Counted from the first letter of the stretch, positions 38,546 through 49,480 are shown. The stretch is 64,000 nucleotides of DNA from MWCR01 sp049325475 (GCA_049325475.1 JBMOLN010000007.1:558001-622000), one strand, 5' to 3'. Numbers and translations are program-made. Notes: a model not told the origin generated them from the letters alone.

Positions 38546-39589
38546 ATGAACGACACGGCCAGAGTTAGTGTAAATATTGTTGCCTGGAACTCCATGGCTT
38601 ATTTGTCGGCTCTGTTAAAATCTCTGGAAGAGCAAACCGAGCCTCATAGAATCATAATAGTAGACAACGCCTCAACCGATGGACTGCACCGCTTTTTATC
38701 CGACAGGCCCGACATTGCCACATTGCGCAATATGCGCAACTTTGGATTTTCCCGGGCTCACAATCAAGCCATCCAGCTGGCTTTGTCTTTTTGGAAAGAA
38801 TCGGATCTGAATAACCGCTATATTTTAGTCTGCAATCCGGATATAGAAATGCACCCGCAATTATTATCAGAACTGGTATCTTTCATGGATAACCATCCGG
38901 AAATTGATGCCTGCGCTCCCAAATTATTGCGCGCTTATCTCAAGATGGATGATATGGATCAGATTCAGACCGAACGCACGATGATTCTTGATGCCGCCGG
39001 CATGAGCATGACTCGTTCCAGAAGAGCTTATGACAGGGGCGCCGGTGAACCCGACCGGGGCCAGTATGATTCAATAGTTGAGGTCTTTGGTATTAGCGGA
39101 GCCTGCAGTTTTTTCCGCGCTTCATCATTGGTAAAAATTGCCCCGGACGGGCAGGTATATGATGAAGATTTTCATGCTTATAAAGAAGATGTGGATTTGG
39201 CCTGGCGGATGAAGCGGCTGGGTCTAAAAAGCGCTTTATTTCCCTCGGCCGTTGCCTGGCATCACCGGGCCGCTCCATCAGCGCCCGGCGCGGGGGCATT
39301 GTTGGCATTTTTAAGACGCGGTAAAAAACCGGCTTTCACCAATTATCTTTCCACCCGAAATCATACCTGGATGCTGGTAAAAAACTTGTCCGGTTCGGAT
39401 CTGTTATTCCACGGGCTTTGGATACTTCCGTATGAAGCCGGAAAGTTTCTTGCCGCATTTGCATCAGCCGCGTCATTAAGGGGTTATTGGGATGCTCTGC
39501 TTGGCCTGCCCAAAATACTGCAAAAAAGAAAACTGCTCAAACAAAAATCAAGATTAACCCCCAAAGATTTCCGCAAACGAGTTGTCTAG
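38546..39589 (+). CDS. Family 2 glycosyltransferase (rhamnosyltransferase-like) 1
   Basis: 347 residues, GT-A fold: VSVNIVAWNSMAYLSALLKS, IIIVDNASTDG, NFGFSRAHNQAI, LVCNPDIEM (DxD-like metal site as N-P-D) and YKEDVDLAWRMKRLG. This set is typical of rhamnosyl- and related transferases acting on nucleotide sugars in cell-surface glycan synthesis. The C-terminus has an amphipathic segment that could touch the membrane. It starts 2 bp after the previous stop, same operon. Confidence 0.85.
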   Translation: MNDTARVSVNIVAWNSMAYLSALLKSLEEQTEPHRIIIVDNASTDGLHRFLSDRPDIATLRNMRNFGFSRAHNQAIQLALSFWKESDLNNRYILVCNPDIEMHPQLLSELVSFMDNHPEIDACAPKLLRAYLKMDDMDQIQTERTMILDAAGMSMTRSRRAYDRGAGEPDRGQYDSIVEVFGISGACSFFRASSLVKIAPDGQVYDEDFHAYKEDVDLAWRMKRLGLKSALFPSAVAWHHRAAPSAPGAGALLAFLRRGKKPAFTNYLSTRNHTWMLVKNLSGSDLLFHGLWILPYEAGKFLAAFASAASLRGYWDALLGLPKILQKRKLLKQKSRLTPKDFRKRVV

Positions 39590-39594
39590 ATGCT

Positions 39595-40467
39595 ATGAAT
39601 AAGGGGAATGTACAAACAGCGAGGCACGAGCACAAACCCGACCCTAAAGTTTCATTTATTACGGTTTGCTATAAAACTCCTCACTTGATCCGTTTACTGC
39701 TTCAAGGCATGGAAGCCGCGGATCTTAAATTTCCTTTCGAATATATTTTAGTCGATAATAATCCGGGTGACGGCACCGGCGAAATGGTCCGCAAGCGCTT
39801 TCCTTGGGTTCAGGTTATAGATGCTCCCAAAAACCGCGGTTTTGGCGCCGGATGCAATCTGGGCTTGCGCCGCATGAGAGGCGAGTTTGCCATGCTGACC
39901 AATCCGGATCTGGTTGTCTTTCCCGGCGAGATGGAAAAGTTGGTAAAATTTTTGGACGATCATCCGGATGTGGGATTTGCGGGTCCCGCTCTCTTCAATC
40001 CTGATCAAAGCCGCCAATATTCCTGCTACCGATTCCCATCCATGATGATTCCGGTTTATCGGCGCACTTTTTTAGGCAAGACACCATGGGGCAAGCGGGC
40101 GGTCAATCATTATCTCATGCATGAAGAGATTCAAAAAAACCAACCCATAGAAACCGATGCTTTGATGGGTTCGGCGATCCTCATGAGACGAAGATCTTTG
40201 GATGATATAGGTTTGTTTGATGAAAAGTTTTTCATGTATTTTGAAGAGGTCGATATCTGCCGCCGTGCTTGGAAGTTAAATTGGCGCGTAATCTACGTGC
40301 CCGAGGTTAAATTGGTTCATTATCATCAGCGCGAAAGCCTCACCCGCTGGCCTTGGCAAATTATTACCCACAAGTTAACGCGCGCGCATATCAGAAGTGC
40401 GGTATACTATTTCTGGAAGTACCGGAACCAAAAACATCCTCATTTAGAACACAGGCCGGTGCTTTAA
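39595..40467 (+). CDS. Family 2 glycosyltransferase (rhamnosyltransferase-like) 2
   Basis: 290 residues, same fold as the preceding gene: VSFITVCYKTPHLIRLLLQG, ILVDNNPGDGTGEM, NRGFGAGCNLGLRRMRG, LTNPDLVVFPG and FFMYFEEVDICRRAWK. I use the ATG at 39595, 6 bp after the preceding stop; the open frame upstream to 39487 lies within the other gene. Together with its neighbours it makes a glycan-assembly operon ending in a DUF4012 protein. Confidence 0.85.
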   Translation: MNKGNVQTARHEHKPDPKVSFITVCYKTPHLIRLLLQGMEAADLKFPFEYILVDNNPGDGTGEMVRKRFPWVQVIDAPKNRGFGAGCNLGLRRMRGEFAMLTNPDLVVFPGEMEKLVKFLDDHPDVGFAGPALFNPDQSRQYSCYRFPSMMIPVYRRTFLGKTPWGKRAVNHYLMHEEIQKNQPIETDALMGSAILMRRRSLDDIGLFDEKFFMYFEEVDICRRAWKLNWRVIYVPEVKLVHYHQRESLTRWPWQIITHKLTRAHIRSAVYYFWKYRNQKHPHLEHRPVL

Positions 40468-40473
40468 CAAGAA

Positions 40474-42672
<2,199 letters not shown>

Positions 42673-42684
<12 letters not shown>

Positions 42685-42802
42685 CCAACAAAACAATCAC
42701 CAATTAATCTTCAATCTTGCAATATCCCAATAACCAATTGGTGATTGTAGAAATTGATTTTTGATTTATTTATTGATTATTGGAGCTTGGTTATTGGTTA
42801 TT
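42673..42802. repeat. AACCAAT foldback element, copy 1
   Basis: 130 bp with perfect 16-bp terminal inverted repeats (AATAACCAATAACCAA / TTGGTTATTGGTTATT). Internal words keep a 7-bp phase (aataacc, caatcac, caattaa on the left; tattgat, tattgga on the right). The DUF4012 stop codon is in the left end. Confidence 0.85.
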
Positions 42803-42874
42803 AATTGAATAATTATATTGTTCAGTATTGCCCCTTGCTAACTCCTCGCAATGATGATGAGATAGGCGGGTCTT

Positions 42875-43882
42875 ATGCTTGGTAAAAAGGTGGCAATCGA
42901 CCTGGGTACAACCACGGTTCTGGTCTACATCCCCAAAAAAGGGATTGTTATGAATGAGCCGTCTGTTGTCGCCGTCTCTATCGCGGATAAACGCGTCCTT
43001 GCCGTTGGTAAAGAGGCCAAGGAAATGATTGGCCGCACACCCGATACCATAGTCGCTCGTCGTCCCCTGAAGGATGGCGTCATCGCCGATTACCACACCA
43101 CCGAAGCCATGCTGCGATATTTTTTAAACAAAGCTCTAGGAGGTCTTAGATTATTCCGCCCCGAAGTCATGGTCGCGGTTCCGGGCGGAATCACCTCAAC
43201 CGAACGCCGCGCAGTCATCGACGCCACCATCGCCGCCGGCGCCCGCGCAGCATACATCATCAAAGAACCCATAGTGGCCGCTATCGGCGCTGACATACCA
43301 ATCGGCTCGCCGTCCGGACACATGATAACCGACATTGGCGGCGGAACCTCGGAAATCGCTGTCATTTCTTTGGGCGGCATAGTCTCATCCGCCTCGGTCC
43401 GCATTGGCGGAACAAAGCTCGACATGGCCATTCAAGAACATGTGCGCCGCAAGTACGGCTTGGCCATAGGCGAACGGACAGCGGAAGATGCCAAAATCCG
43501 CATCGGGTCCGCTTTGTATCTCGAGAACAAACTCGAAATGGAAATCAAAGGCCGCGACATGATAACCGGCCTGCCCCGCATCATCACCATCACATCTGAC
43601 GATATAACGGATGCCATTCAGCACGAACTCCAGGGCATCATCGACACAATGAAAGAAGTTTTGCGCAACACTCCGCCAGAGCTTTCTGCCGATGTAATGG
43701 AAAAAGGAGTAGTCCTATCCGGCGGTTCATCCCAACTGCGCAACCTGGACCGCATCATTTCCGAAGCAACCGGCATCCCGGCCTTTGTGGCCGACGAACC
43801 GCAGTATTGCGTTGCCAAAGGCACGGGCATCGCTCTCGAAAATCTGGACTCGTACAAGAGGTCAATTCTTGGGAATTCATAA
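42875..43882 (+). CDS. mreB: Rod-shape determining actin homologue MreB
   Basis: Bacterial actin that directs side-wall peptidoglycan synthesis on the membrane. 335 residues, family length: phosphate-1 loop KKVAIDLGTTTVLVYIP, connect-1 region, phosphate-2 ITDIGGGTSEIAVISLGGIV and adenosine motif GVVLSGGSSQLRNLD. Its neighbours are not mreCD or pbp2. It is flanked on both sides by copies of the same foldback element, so it forms an isolated unit. Only a weak GGCGGG precedes the ATG. Confidence 0.95.
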   Translation: MLGKKVAIDLGTTTVLVYIPKKGIVMNEPSVVAVSIADKRVLAVGKEAKEMIGRTPDTIVARRPLKDGVIADYHTTEAMLRYFLNKALGGLRLFRPEVMVAVPGGITSTERRAVIDATIAAGARAAYIIKEPIVAAIGADIPIGSPSGHMITDIGGGTSEIAVISLGGIVSSASVRIGGTKLDMAIQEHVRRKYGLAIGERTAEDAKIRIGSALYLENKLEMEIKGRDMITGLPRIITITSDDITDAIQHELQGIIDTMKEVLRNTPPELSADVMEKGVVLSGGSSQLRNLDRIISEATGIPAFVADEPQYCVAKGTGIALENLDSYKRSILGNS

Positions 43883-43885
43883 CAA

Positions 43886-44066
43886 AATAACCAATAACCA
43901 ACAAAATCCACGCCGTCCGGCGGGATCCCGTCAATAATATATTTTAAATAAGTGCGGGACAATCACCAATAAATATCCAATAACCAACCAACATAATTAT
44001 CAATTGATTATTTGGATATTGGGGATTGATTATTCACTGGTTATTGGAGCTTGGTTATTGGTTATT
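43886..44066. repeat. AACCAAT foldback element, copy 2
   Basis: 181 bp with the same perfect 16-bp inverted ends as copy 1, plus an internal ~50-bp insert (ccgtccggcgggatcccgtc). Its right end supplies the TAA stop of the minus-strand kinase gene at 44062. Confidence 0.85.
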
Positions 44067-44559
44067 TACGTAAAAGCAAGACATCTATCATTTCCTTCAC
44101 GACTTCTTCAATATCCTGATTTGCATCAATTTTCCGGCCGGCCTCAAATGAGGCGGTTTTTTGATAAACGGCTTTAACCGCATCTTCTCCCAGAGGATTC
44201 TCACGCTCCTCATCGCGCTTCACGCAAGCATCAAGCGGAACATCTAAAGTAAAAATCGCATGCGGATAAACAAGCTTGCTGTTTAAATCCTCAATTTGAG
44301 ATTGCCAGTAAAAATTTCCATCAATCACAATCGGTCGCTTGGCATCTAAAATCGGCTTGGCCATCTCAACAATAAAATCATTGGCATGCTTAAAGCTCTT
44401 TTGTGAAATAAAACCACCTTCCTTATCATCTGCAAGATTATGATCATCCAAAACCTCATCAACAGATATGTACTCCGCATTCAGCCTCGCGGCTAGAGCT
44501 TTTGTAACTGTCGTTTTCCCCGAACCCAAGGGCCCGCGAATAATTATGTAATAGCTCAT
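44062..44559 (-). CDS. P-loop nucleoside/shikimate-kinase-like ATPase
   Basis: 165 residues with a Walker A IIIRGPLGSGKTTVTKALA, a DEVLDDH acidic region, VIDGNFYWQSQIEDL and the lid-like KRDEERENPLGED. This is a small AAA_33/zeta-like P-loop kinase probably phosphorylating a small molecule or nucleic-acid end; the substrate cannot be read. Isolated on the minus strand between a foldback element and a heptamer tract. Confidence 0.75.
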   Translation of the reverse strand: MSYYIIIRGPLGSGKTTVTKALAARLNAEYISVDEVLDDHNLADDKEGGFISQKSFKHANDFIVEMAKPILDAKRPIVIDGNFYWQSQIEDLNSKLVYPHAIFTLDVPLDACVKRDEERENPLGEDAVKAVYQKTASFEAGRKIDANQDIEEVVKEMIDVLLLRK

Positions 44560-44601
44560 GCAAACAAGGGTAGCATTATTAACTTGGTTGTCAAAGCTTT
44601 T

Positions 44602-44671
44602 AGTACCCAGTACGCAGTACTCAGTACCCAGCGCTTAGTGCGACGTGCGACGTGCGACGTGGGACGTTATT
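44602..44671. repeat. Heptamer tract changing word class in phase
   Basis: Ten consecutive 7-mers: agtaccc-type units grade through agcgctt and agtgcga into cgtgcga and cgtggga without losing the 7-bp phase. It ends just before a TATAAT box. Confidence 0.85.
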
Positions 44672-44674
44672 TGT

Positions 44675-44680
44675 TATAAT
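44675..44680 (+). promoter_or_regulatory. -10 box of a leaderless-type promoter
   Basis: TATAAT ends 6 bp before the ATG at 44687, the same geometry as at 9892. The -35 position lies in the heptamer tract and is poor. Confidence 0.6.
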
Positions 44681-44686
44681 ACTGAC

Positions 44687-45820
44687 ATGTTGATAGGAAT
44701 CGACGCCTCGCGCGCCAACAAGACCAAAAAAACCGGCGTAGAATGGTATGCCTGGCATGTTATTGAAGAATTGAAAAAGTTGACCACAGACAGTCCGCAT
44801 TCTTGGGCATTGTATACCAATGAAATCTTGAAAGGCGGTTTGGAAAAATTGCCCAAGAATTGGTACGAAGTAAGGGCCAAGTGGCCAGTCAAAAAAGGCT
44901 GGACGCAAGTCCGTCTTTCCTACGAGCTCTGGCGCAAGCCATCGGATGTATTTTTTATTCCGGCTCATGTGATGCCGCGCATATGTCCTGATAAAAGCGT
45001 GGTCACCATCCACGATGTTGGGTTCCGGCGTTATCCACAGCTATACAAGCAGCGTGACAGAGCATTCCACGAATGGAGTACCAAAGATATCGCCAAGCGC
45101 GCCAAGCGCATCATAACCGTTTCTGAATTTTCAGGCCGCGAAATTGCAACGCTTTACGGCATAGAGCCCTCGCGCATTGCCATCACTCCCAACGGCATAG
45201 ATCACGACCGCTTCAGGCCCATCAGTAATCCAAGCGAAATCAACGAACGCTTGCAGCGCTACCGTATTTCCAAGCCGTATTTCATCACCCTGGGCCGCCT
45301 TGAAGCCAAAAAGAATATCACCAATCTCATCAAGGCATTTACTTTGTTCAAAGCGCGCCGCGGAGTGGGGGACCCGACCAAACTGGTATTGGTCGGCAAT
45401 CCGGGTTTTGGTTATGAAGAAATTAAAAAGACTTTGTCAGCATCAAATGTCCGTCAAGATATAATGGAGGTGGGTTATGTTCCCGAATCCGATTTGCCCG
45501 CATTGTTAAACTCGGCTCAAGCCCTCATCCATCCCTCGTGGTACGAAGGATTCGGCATCCCGCCAATCGAGGCCATGGCCTGCGGTTGTCCGGTACTCTC
45601 ATCCGATGCGGCCTCACTGCCCGAAGTCATCGGTAAAGACGCGGCCCTTTATTTTCCTCCGGAAGAGCTTGAGGGCATGGTCCAAGCTATGATCAGCATT
45701 TTTGACGAACCGGGTCTGGCGCAAAAACTACGCATGGCGGGTCTATCGCAAGCTTCCAAATACACCTGGCGCCAAACCGCAGAAAAAACCTTGCCTGTTT
45801 TAACTCAATGGCAAACCTAA
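44687..45820 (+). CDS. Family 4 glycosyltransferase
   Basis: 377 residues, GT-B fold. N-terminal MLIGIDASRANKTKKTGVEW, then TVSEFSGREIATLYGI, ITPNGIDHDRF, FITLGRLEAKKNITNLIKAF and the donor-binding PSWYEGFGIPPIEAMACGCP with E-x7-E. Probably transfers a sugar from a nucleotide donor to a lipid-linked or surface glycan. I take the ATG at 44687 since the frame upstream is inside a heptamer tract and the promoter lies between. Confidence 0.9.
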   Translation: MLIGIDASRANKTKKTGVEWYAWHVIEELKKLTTDSPHSWALYTNEILKGGLEKLPKNWYEVRAKWPVKKGWTQVRLSYELWRKPSDVFFIPAHVMPRICPDKSVVTIHDVGFRRYPQLYKQRDRAFHEWSTKDIAKRAKRIITVSEFSGREIATLYGIEPSRIAITPNGIDHDRFRPISNPSEINERLQRYRISKPYFITLGRLEAKKNITNLIKAFTLFKARRGVGDPTKLVLVGNPGFGYEEIKKTLSASNVRQDIMEVGYVPESDLPALLNSAQALIHPSWYEGFGIPPIEAMACGCPVLSSDAASLPEVIGKDAALYFPPEELEGMVQAMISIFDEPGLAQKLRMAGLSQASKYTWRQTAEKTLPVLTQWQT

Positions 45821-45824
45821 TAAT

Positions 45825-45859
45825 CAGCTAAAAGCTAAAAGCTATCAGCTAAATATATG
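45825..45859. repeat. Heptamer tract (cagctaa units) ending in a start codon
   Basis: cagctaa, aagctaa, aagctat, cagctaa, atatatg: five in-phase units, the last containing the ATG of the TrmB gene. Confidence 0.75.
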
Positions 45860-46612
45860 AAAGAATTAAAAGATTTTTTAGCCGAATACGGCTTTACGGA
45901 CAAAGAGTCCAGCGTTTATCTGACCATGCTTGAGTTGGGTCCGGCATCTGTTCAAGACATTGCCAAAAAAGCCGGTGTCAACCGTGCCACAACTTATGTG
46001 ATGATTGAGTCACTCAAACGCCGCGGGCTCATGTCCACATTCGAGCAAGGCAAAAAAACCATGTTCGTTGCCGAATCCCCCGAGCGGCTCAAGCGCCTTA
46101 TCGAAAATGACATGCAAATCGTTCATGCCAAAGAAAAGCATTTGCAAGATCTTCTGCCGTCGTTTTTAGGTTTGTACAATGCAGCCAGTGAAGAACGCCC
46201 CAACGTCAAATTCTTCGAAGGCGAAGAAGGCTTCCGCGCCAGCCGCGATTGGTATTTAAAAGCACAGGGTGAATTTTTTGAATTTGTTTCGGTTGATGAG
46301 AACATGATGCGCTTATCAAATCTTGACGAAGACAAGCGCATGTCTATCAGCAACAATAAAAAAGGAAGAATCATAGCTGGAATTAAATCCGGTATTCAAA
46401 TGCCGAAATACAATTCGGCAAACTGGCCAACCCGCACCGTGCCATATGAGATGTGCCCTTTTAACGGCGAGTTGATCGGATTTGATGATAAGATAACGAT
46501 AACAATTTTCAAAACCAAGCCCCTTGTTTATCTCATTCATGATAAAGATACCTACAGTATGATGCGGGCCATGTTTGAGTTAATTTGGCAAAATGCCAAA
46601 CCGCTGGAATAA
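45857..46612 (+). CDS. TrmB-family transcriptional regulator
   Basis: 251 residues. An N-terminal winged helix (YGFTDKESSVYLTMLELG, SVQDIAKKAGVNRATTYVMI, LKRRGLMSTFEQGKKTMF) with a coiled linker and a C-terminal effector-like domain (FFEGEEGFRASRDWY). TrmB proteins often sense sugars in archaea and some bacteria. Placed between a glycosyltransferase gene and the 46.6-51.2 kb island; its targets are unknown. No SD; the heptamer tract leads to the ATG. Confidence 0.88.
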   Translation: MKELKDFLAEYGFTDKESSVYLTMLELGPASVQDIAKKAGVNRATTYVMIESLKRRGLMSTFEQGKKTMFVAESPERLKRLIENDMQIVHAKEKHLQDLLPSFLGLYNAASEERPNVKFFEGEEGFRASRDWYLKAQGEFFEFVSVDENMMRLSNLDEDKRMSISNNKKGRIIAGIKSGIQMPKYNSANWPTRTVPYEMCPFNGELIGFDDKITITIFKTKPLVYLIHDKDTYSMMRAMFELIWQNAKPLE

Positions 46613-46620
46613 ACTTCCAT

Positions 46621-46655
46621 AAAAAACAAACCCCGAGCATGGAGACATGTCGGGG
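46621..46655 (-). terminator. Terminator of the small-ORF unit (probably bidirectional)
   Basis: Minus strand: CCCCGA-CATG-TCTC-CATG-C-TCGGGG then TTTGTTTTTT. On the plus strand it could also close the TrmB gene. Confidence 0.8.
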
Positions 46656-46697
46656 TCTTTGAGTACGTAAGGAGTGGAGCTCTGGTACACATAACGG

Positions 46698-46835
46698 CTA
46701 AACCGTTTGCTCCAGAGCGCGGCGTATGCATCCGAATGCACTGCGTCGGACGCGCTGCAGCATCCACTGCTTGGCCAGGAAGGGATGAAGCAGTTTCGGA
46801 CTATCGTCCTGGAACGTGCTATTACTTCTTTCCAT
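46698..46835 (-). CDS. Small ORF B (45 residues)
   Basis: Encodes MERSNSTFQDDSPKLLHPFL followed by a basic, Arg-rich half (MLQRVRRSAFGCIRRALEQT). It is too short to assign. Support comes from GGAAGGAGG six bases before the ATG, from a 14-bp overlap with ORF A just upstream, and from the promoter and terminator that bracket both. An amphipathic, cationic C-terminal helix is plausible. It could instead be part of a noncoding RNA. Confidence 0.4.
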   Translation of the reverse strand: MERSNSTFQDDSPKLLHPFLAKQWMLQRVRRSAFGCIRRALEQTV

Positions 46836-46959
46836 GGCCGGCCTCCTTCCCTGCGGACGAGGCGCTTGTCATCGCATGGCAGCGATGATTCTTCTCTGCG
46901 CCGCAAATAATGGTCAGATAATAGGAAAATCGTTGCTTCTTAAGTGACTTGGGTCGCAT
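46822..46959 (-). CDS. Small ORF A (45 residues)
   Basis: Encodes MRPKSLKKQRFSYYLTIICG followed by Cys/His-containing and Lys-rich sequence (CHAMTSASSAGKEAGHGKK). GAGAGGAG lies six bases before the ATG, with a TTGACA/TAGTTT promoter about 75 bp upstream. The 3' end overlaps ORF B. No family recognised; the basic N-terminus and short hydrophobic segment would suit a membrane-active or leader-type peptide, which is speculation. Confidence 0.4.
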   Translation of the reverse strand: MRPKSLKKQRFSYYLTIICGAEKNHRCHAMTSASSAGKEAGHGKK

Positions 46960-47034
46960 TCGAATCTCCTCTCGGTGATCGATTTGCGTCCCTTTAAACC
47001 ATTTCGGCGCCGTCCTGTTTTAGGGGACATCTAC

Positions 47035-47063
47035 AAACTAGCAGTTTTAAGTCAAAGTGTCAA
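47035..47063 (-). promoter_or_regulatory. Promoter of the small-ORF unit
   Basis: Minus strand: TTGACA (47063-47058), 17-bp spacer ending CTGC, TAGTTT (47040-47035). Confidence 0.7.
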
Positions 47064-47168
47064 GAGGTATTGAGTAAATTTAGAAATACAATAATTTTGG
47101 CTCAAATAAGCCATTTTTTTTCGCTTATTTTATTGTCGCTGGACAGATTTTTAACATGCCAATAACCA

Positions 47169-47197
47169 TTGACAAAATGCCATTTTTATGCTATATT
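47169..47197 (+). promoter_or_regulatory. Promoter of the 47294 gene with palindromic operator-like core
   Basis: TTGACA at 47169-47174, 17-bp spacer ending ATGC, TATATT at 47192-47197. The spacer region contains AAAATG-C-CATTTT (47174-47186). The same palindrome occurs at the same place in the promoter at 51211-51239. The leader holds a GGAGGGAAGCGCCCTCC hairpin. Confidence 0.8.
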
Positions 47198-47293
47198 ATC
47201 AGGTCTTTTGGAGGGAAGCGCCCTCCAGGGGGCGTTTCTTTGATAACTCAAAAAAGTGAAAAAACCCCTTAAGATAGGGGAAAGGAGACAAAG

Positions 47294-49435
47294 ATGGAAT
47301 ATCGCAAGAGTCTTTTTGTCGCCGTGGTCGCGCTCGCGATCTCGGCCGTCGGCTGTCTGAACGACTATGCCGACGACGCAGACCTCGCCATGCCGGCCAC
47401 CCCGGATCACACCGACCCCGGAGCTCACGAGCCCGGACAGAAGTGTTTTCCAGCAGGGTCTTACCTGCCGTGCGACGAGTGCGGCGGGCCAACAGGCCAG
47501 CGTGTTTGCCTGGAAGACGGCACTTACTCGGAAGAGTGCAAGTGTCCGTCTGAAGGCGCGGCCGGTTCGTCAGGCTCCGCAGGCCAAGCCGGCTCATCCG
47601 GCACAGGCGGCGAGTCAGGCTCCGGCGGAACGTCCGGCACGGGCGGATCGTCAGGCTCCGGCGGAACGTCAGGTTCTGGTGGTGACGCTGGCTCGGGCGG
47701 ATCGTCCGGCACAGGCGGAGCCTCGGGGACTGGTGGATCGTCCGGCACTGGCGGTACGTCTGGAACCGGCGGATCGTCTGGTTCTTCGGGATCGGGCGGA
47801 ACCGCAGGAACCGGCGGCACATCTGGAACCGGTGGAACGTCCGGCTCGGGCGGAGCGTCAGGCTCTGGCGGAACTGCTGGAAGTGCTGGTCAAGCCGGCA
47901 CTGGCGGTGACGCTGGATCGGGCGGAACGTCAGGTTCTGGTGGTGTCGCTGGCTCGGGCGGATCCTCTGGTACGGGCGGCACGGCTGGTTCTTCGGGATC
48001 AGGCGGAACGTCCGGCTCAGGCGGAACTGCCGGCTCGGGCGGAAGCTCGGGGACTGGTGGATCGTCCGGCTCGGGCGGAACGTCAGGAACTGGCGGAAGC
48101 TCGGGCACGGGTGGATCTGCAGGATCTGCTGGCACGGGCGGAAGCGGCCCCATCGACGCGGACAACGACGGCTACGTGGCCGGCGTGGACTGCGACGACA
48201 GTGATGCCAACGTGCACCCGACCGCGACCGAAGTCTGTGACGACAAGGACAACGACTGTAGCGGCCAGACCGACGAAGGCTGCGATAACGACCACGACGG
48301 TTGGTGTGATGCCAACATGACGGTCGTCTCCGGTTGTTCCACTTGCCACAACGGCGTTGGTGACTGTGATGATGAGAACGCCGACGTGTATCCGGGCGCA
48401 TACGAAGTGCCCAATAACACGATCGACGAGAACTGCGACGGCAAGGCCGAGCAGGAAGCTCTCCTCACCTGTTACCTCCGCCACCCCGACGGCGAGGCCC
48501 ACGAGTATCGGATCCTCGGCTATGACGCCGACTTCGACTCGTACGAGCCCGTCCAGTGGGGCGAGTGGCTGGGCAATATCGCGGACTGGGACGATGTCTA
48601 CAAGGCAAAGTTCACGGTTCGCATCGACGACGGCAACTTGTTCGTCTTCAACGCGGCCGCCGACCCGGTCACACTCGACGCCAACAAGGACGAGTTCTGG
48701 GCTTTCTCGGCCATCACCACCAAGCCCGCGCCCTACAATCCTAATTGCAACCCCAATGCCCAGGAAATCCCGGGCAACGGGATCGACGAGGATTGCACGG
48801 GCCGTGACGCCATCATGCAGATGAGCGTTTCCTGCGAGGTGGTAGTCGATGGCGTGAAGAGCTTCACAGCTCGCCCCTTCCCATTCCAGAACGGGAGCGG
48901 CTATTACAACATTGGCGTTTTCGCCGAGCCGTCTCCCACATTCGGCAGTGCAACTGACCCGGACGGTGACGGCGCCACCGGCTCGTCTGACTGCAATCAG
49001 AACGACCCCGAGGTCTACTCCGGAGCCACGGAGATCTGGGGCGATGGGATTGATCAGAACTGCAACGGCAAGGATCCGTACAGCCGGCTGGTCATCACCA
49101 TGTGCGGAGTGGATCAGTACGTCCACCCCAAGCCCCAGCTCTGGAACCTCACCTATTGGGGTCCGCTCAGCATGACCTGGAACGGGTCGTGTTTCGAAAC
49201 CGCATCTCTTGTGGCCTACTACGCTCCCCGAGAGTTCTACATCCAGTGGGGCAACCCGCCGGAGTGGGACAACGGCTATTGGAGCGGCGTTTGCCACAAT
49301 CTGACGGATGTCACGGCGCGCGGCTACGGACTCAATCAGTCGAGTCCGACCACCGTGCCCGTGACCCTGTCCAAGGTCCCCGGCCAGAACACCTGCCACC
49401 GCTACATAAGCGAGTCGCAGCTGGCCGGGCAGTAA
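47294..49435 (+). CDS. Secreted lipoprotein-like protein with Gly/Ser/Thr linker and MopE-type metal-binding repeats
   Basis: 713 residues. Signal sequence ending SAVGC (lipobox-like, Cys 21), a Cys-rich segment (CFPAGSYLPCDECGG), an almost pure Gly/Ser/Thr/Ala region of about 200 residues (GTSGTGGSSGSGG), then several copies of the Asp/Cys-rich MopE-type 'putative metal-binding motif' (DADNDGYVAGVDCDDSD, EVCDDKDNDCSG, DPDGDGATGSSDCNQND). This architecture is familiar from Myxococcota outer proteins. GC and codon use are higher than in the surrounding core genes. AAGGAG precedes the ATG. Probably exported; acquisition by transfer is likely. Confidence 0.85.
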   Translation: MEYRKSLFVAVVALAISAVGCLNDYADDADLAMPATPDHTDPGAHEPGQKCFPAGSYLPCDECGGPTGQRVCLEDGTYSEECKCPSEGAAGSSGSAGQAGSSGTGGESGSGGTSGTGGSSGSGGTSGSGGDAGSGGSSGTGGASGTGGSSGTGGTSGTGGSSGSSGSGGTAGTGGTSGTGGTSGSGGASGSGGTAGSAGQAGTGGDAGSGGTSGSGGVAGSGGSSGTGGTAGSSGSGGTSGSGGTAGSGGSSGTGGSSGSGGTSGTGGSSGTGGSAGSAGTGGSGPIDADNDGYVAGVDCDDSDANVHPTATEVCDDKDNDCSGQTDEGCDNDHDGWCDANMTVVSGCSTCHNGVGDCDDENADVYPGAYEVPNNTIDENCDGKAEQEALLTCYLRHPDGEAHEYRILGYDADFDSYEPVQWGEWLGNIADWDDVYKAKFTVRIDDGNLFVFNAAADPVTLDANKDEFWAFSAITTKPAPYNPNCNPNAQEIPGNGIDEDCTGRDAIMQMSVSCEVVVDGVKSFTARPFPFQNGSGYYNIGVFAEPSPTFGSATDPDGDGATGSSDCNQNDPEVYSGATEIWGDGIDQNCNGKDPYSRLVITMCGVDQYVHPKPQLWNLTYWGPLSMTWNGSCFETASLVAYYAPREFYIQWGNPPEWDNGYWSGVCHNLTDVTARGYGLNQSSPTTVPVTLSKVPGQNTCHRYISESQLAGQ

Positions 49436-49449
49436 ACATCAACTCTAGC

Positions 49450-49480
49450 AAGCGGTGTGCACGTGCACGCCGCTTTTTTT
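49450..49480 (+). terminator. Rho-independent terminator
   Basis: AAGCGG-TGTGCACGTGCACG-CCGCTT then TTTTT. Confidence 0.9.

Noticed and set aside
46950..46970. TTCGAAT sequence resembling a tRNA T-loop
   Set aside because: The flanking bases do not form the required 5-bp stem and no acceptor or anticodon arms are present. No tRNA was found anywhere in the window.
46621..47063. Possible RNase P RNA or tmRNA in a ~400-nt unit with promoter and terminator
   Set aside because: No GAGGAAAGUCC-type core or tmRNA acceptor/T-arm and tag could be found. Two ORFs with strong SD sites explain it better.
48083..49399. 438-codon minus-strand frame and a 400-codon one at 47199-48401
   Set aside because: They are antisense to the 47294 gene. 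Their length comes from its GC-rich, repetitive codons, and the products (Val/Arg-rich, Arg/Ser-rich) look like no protein.
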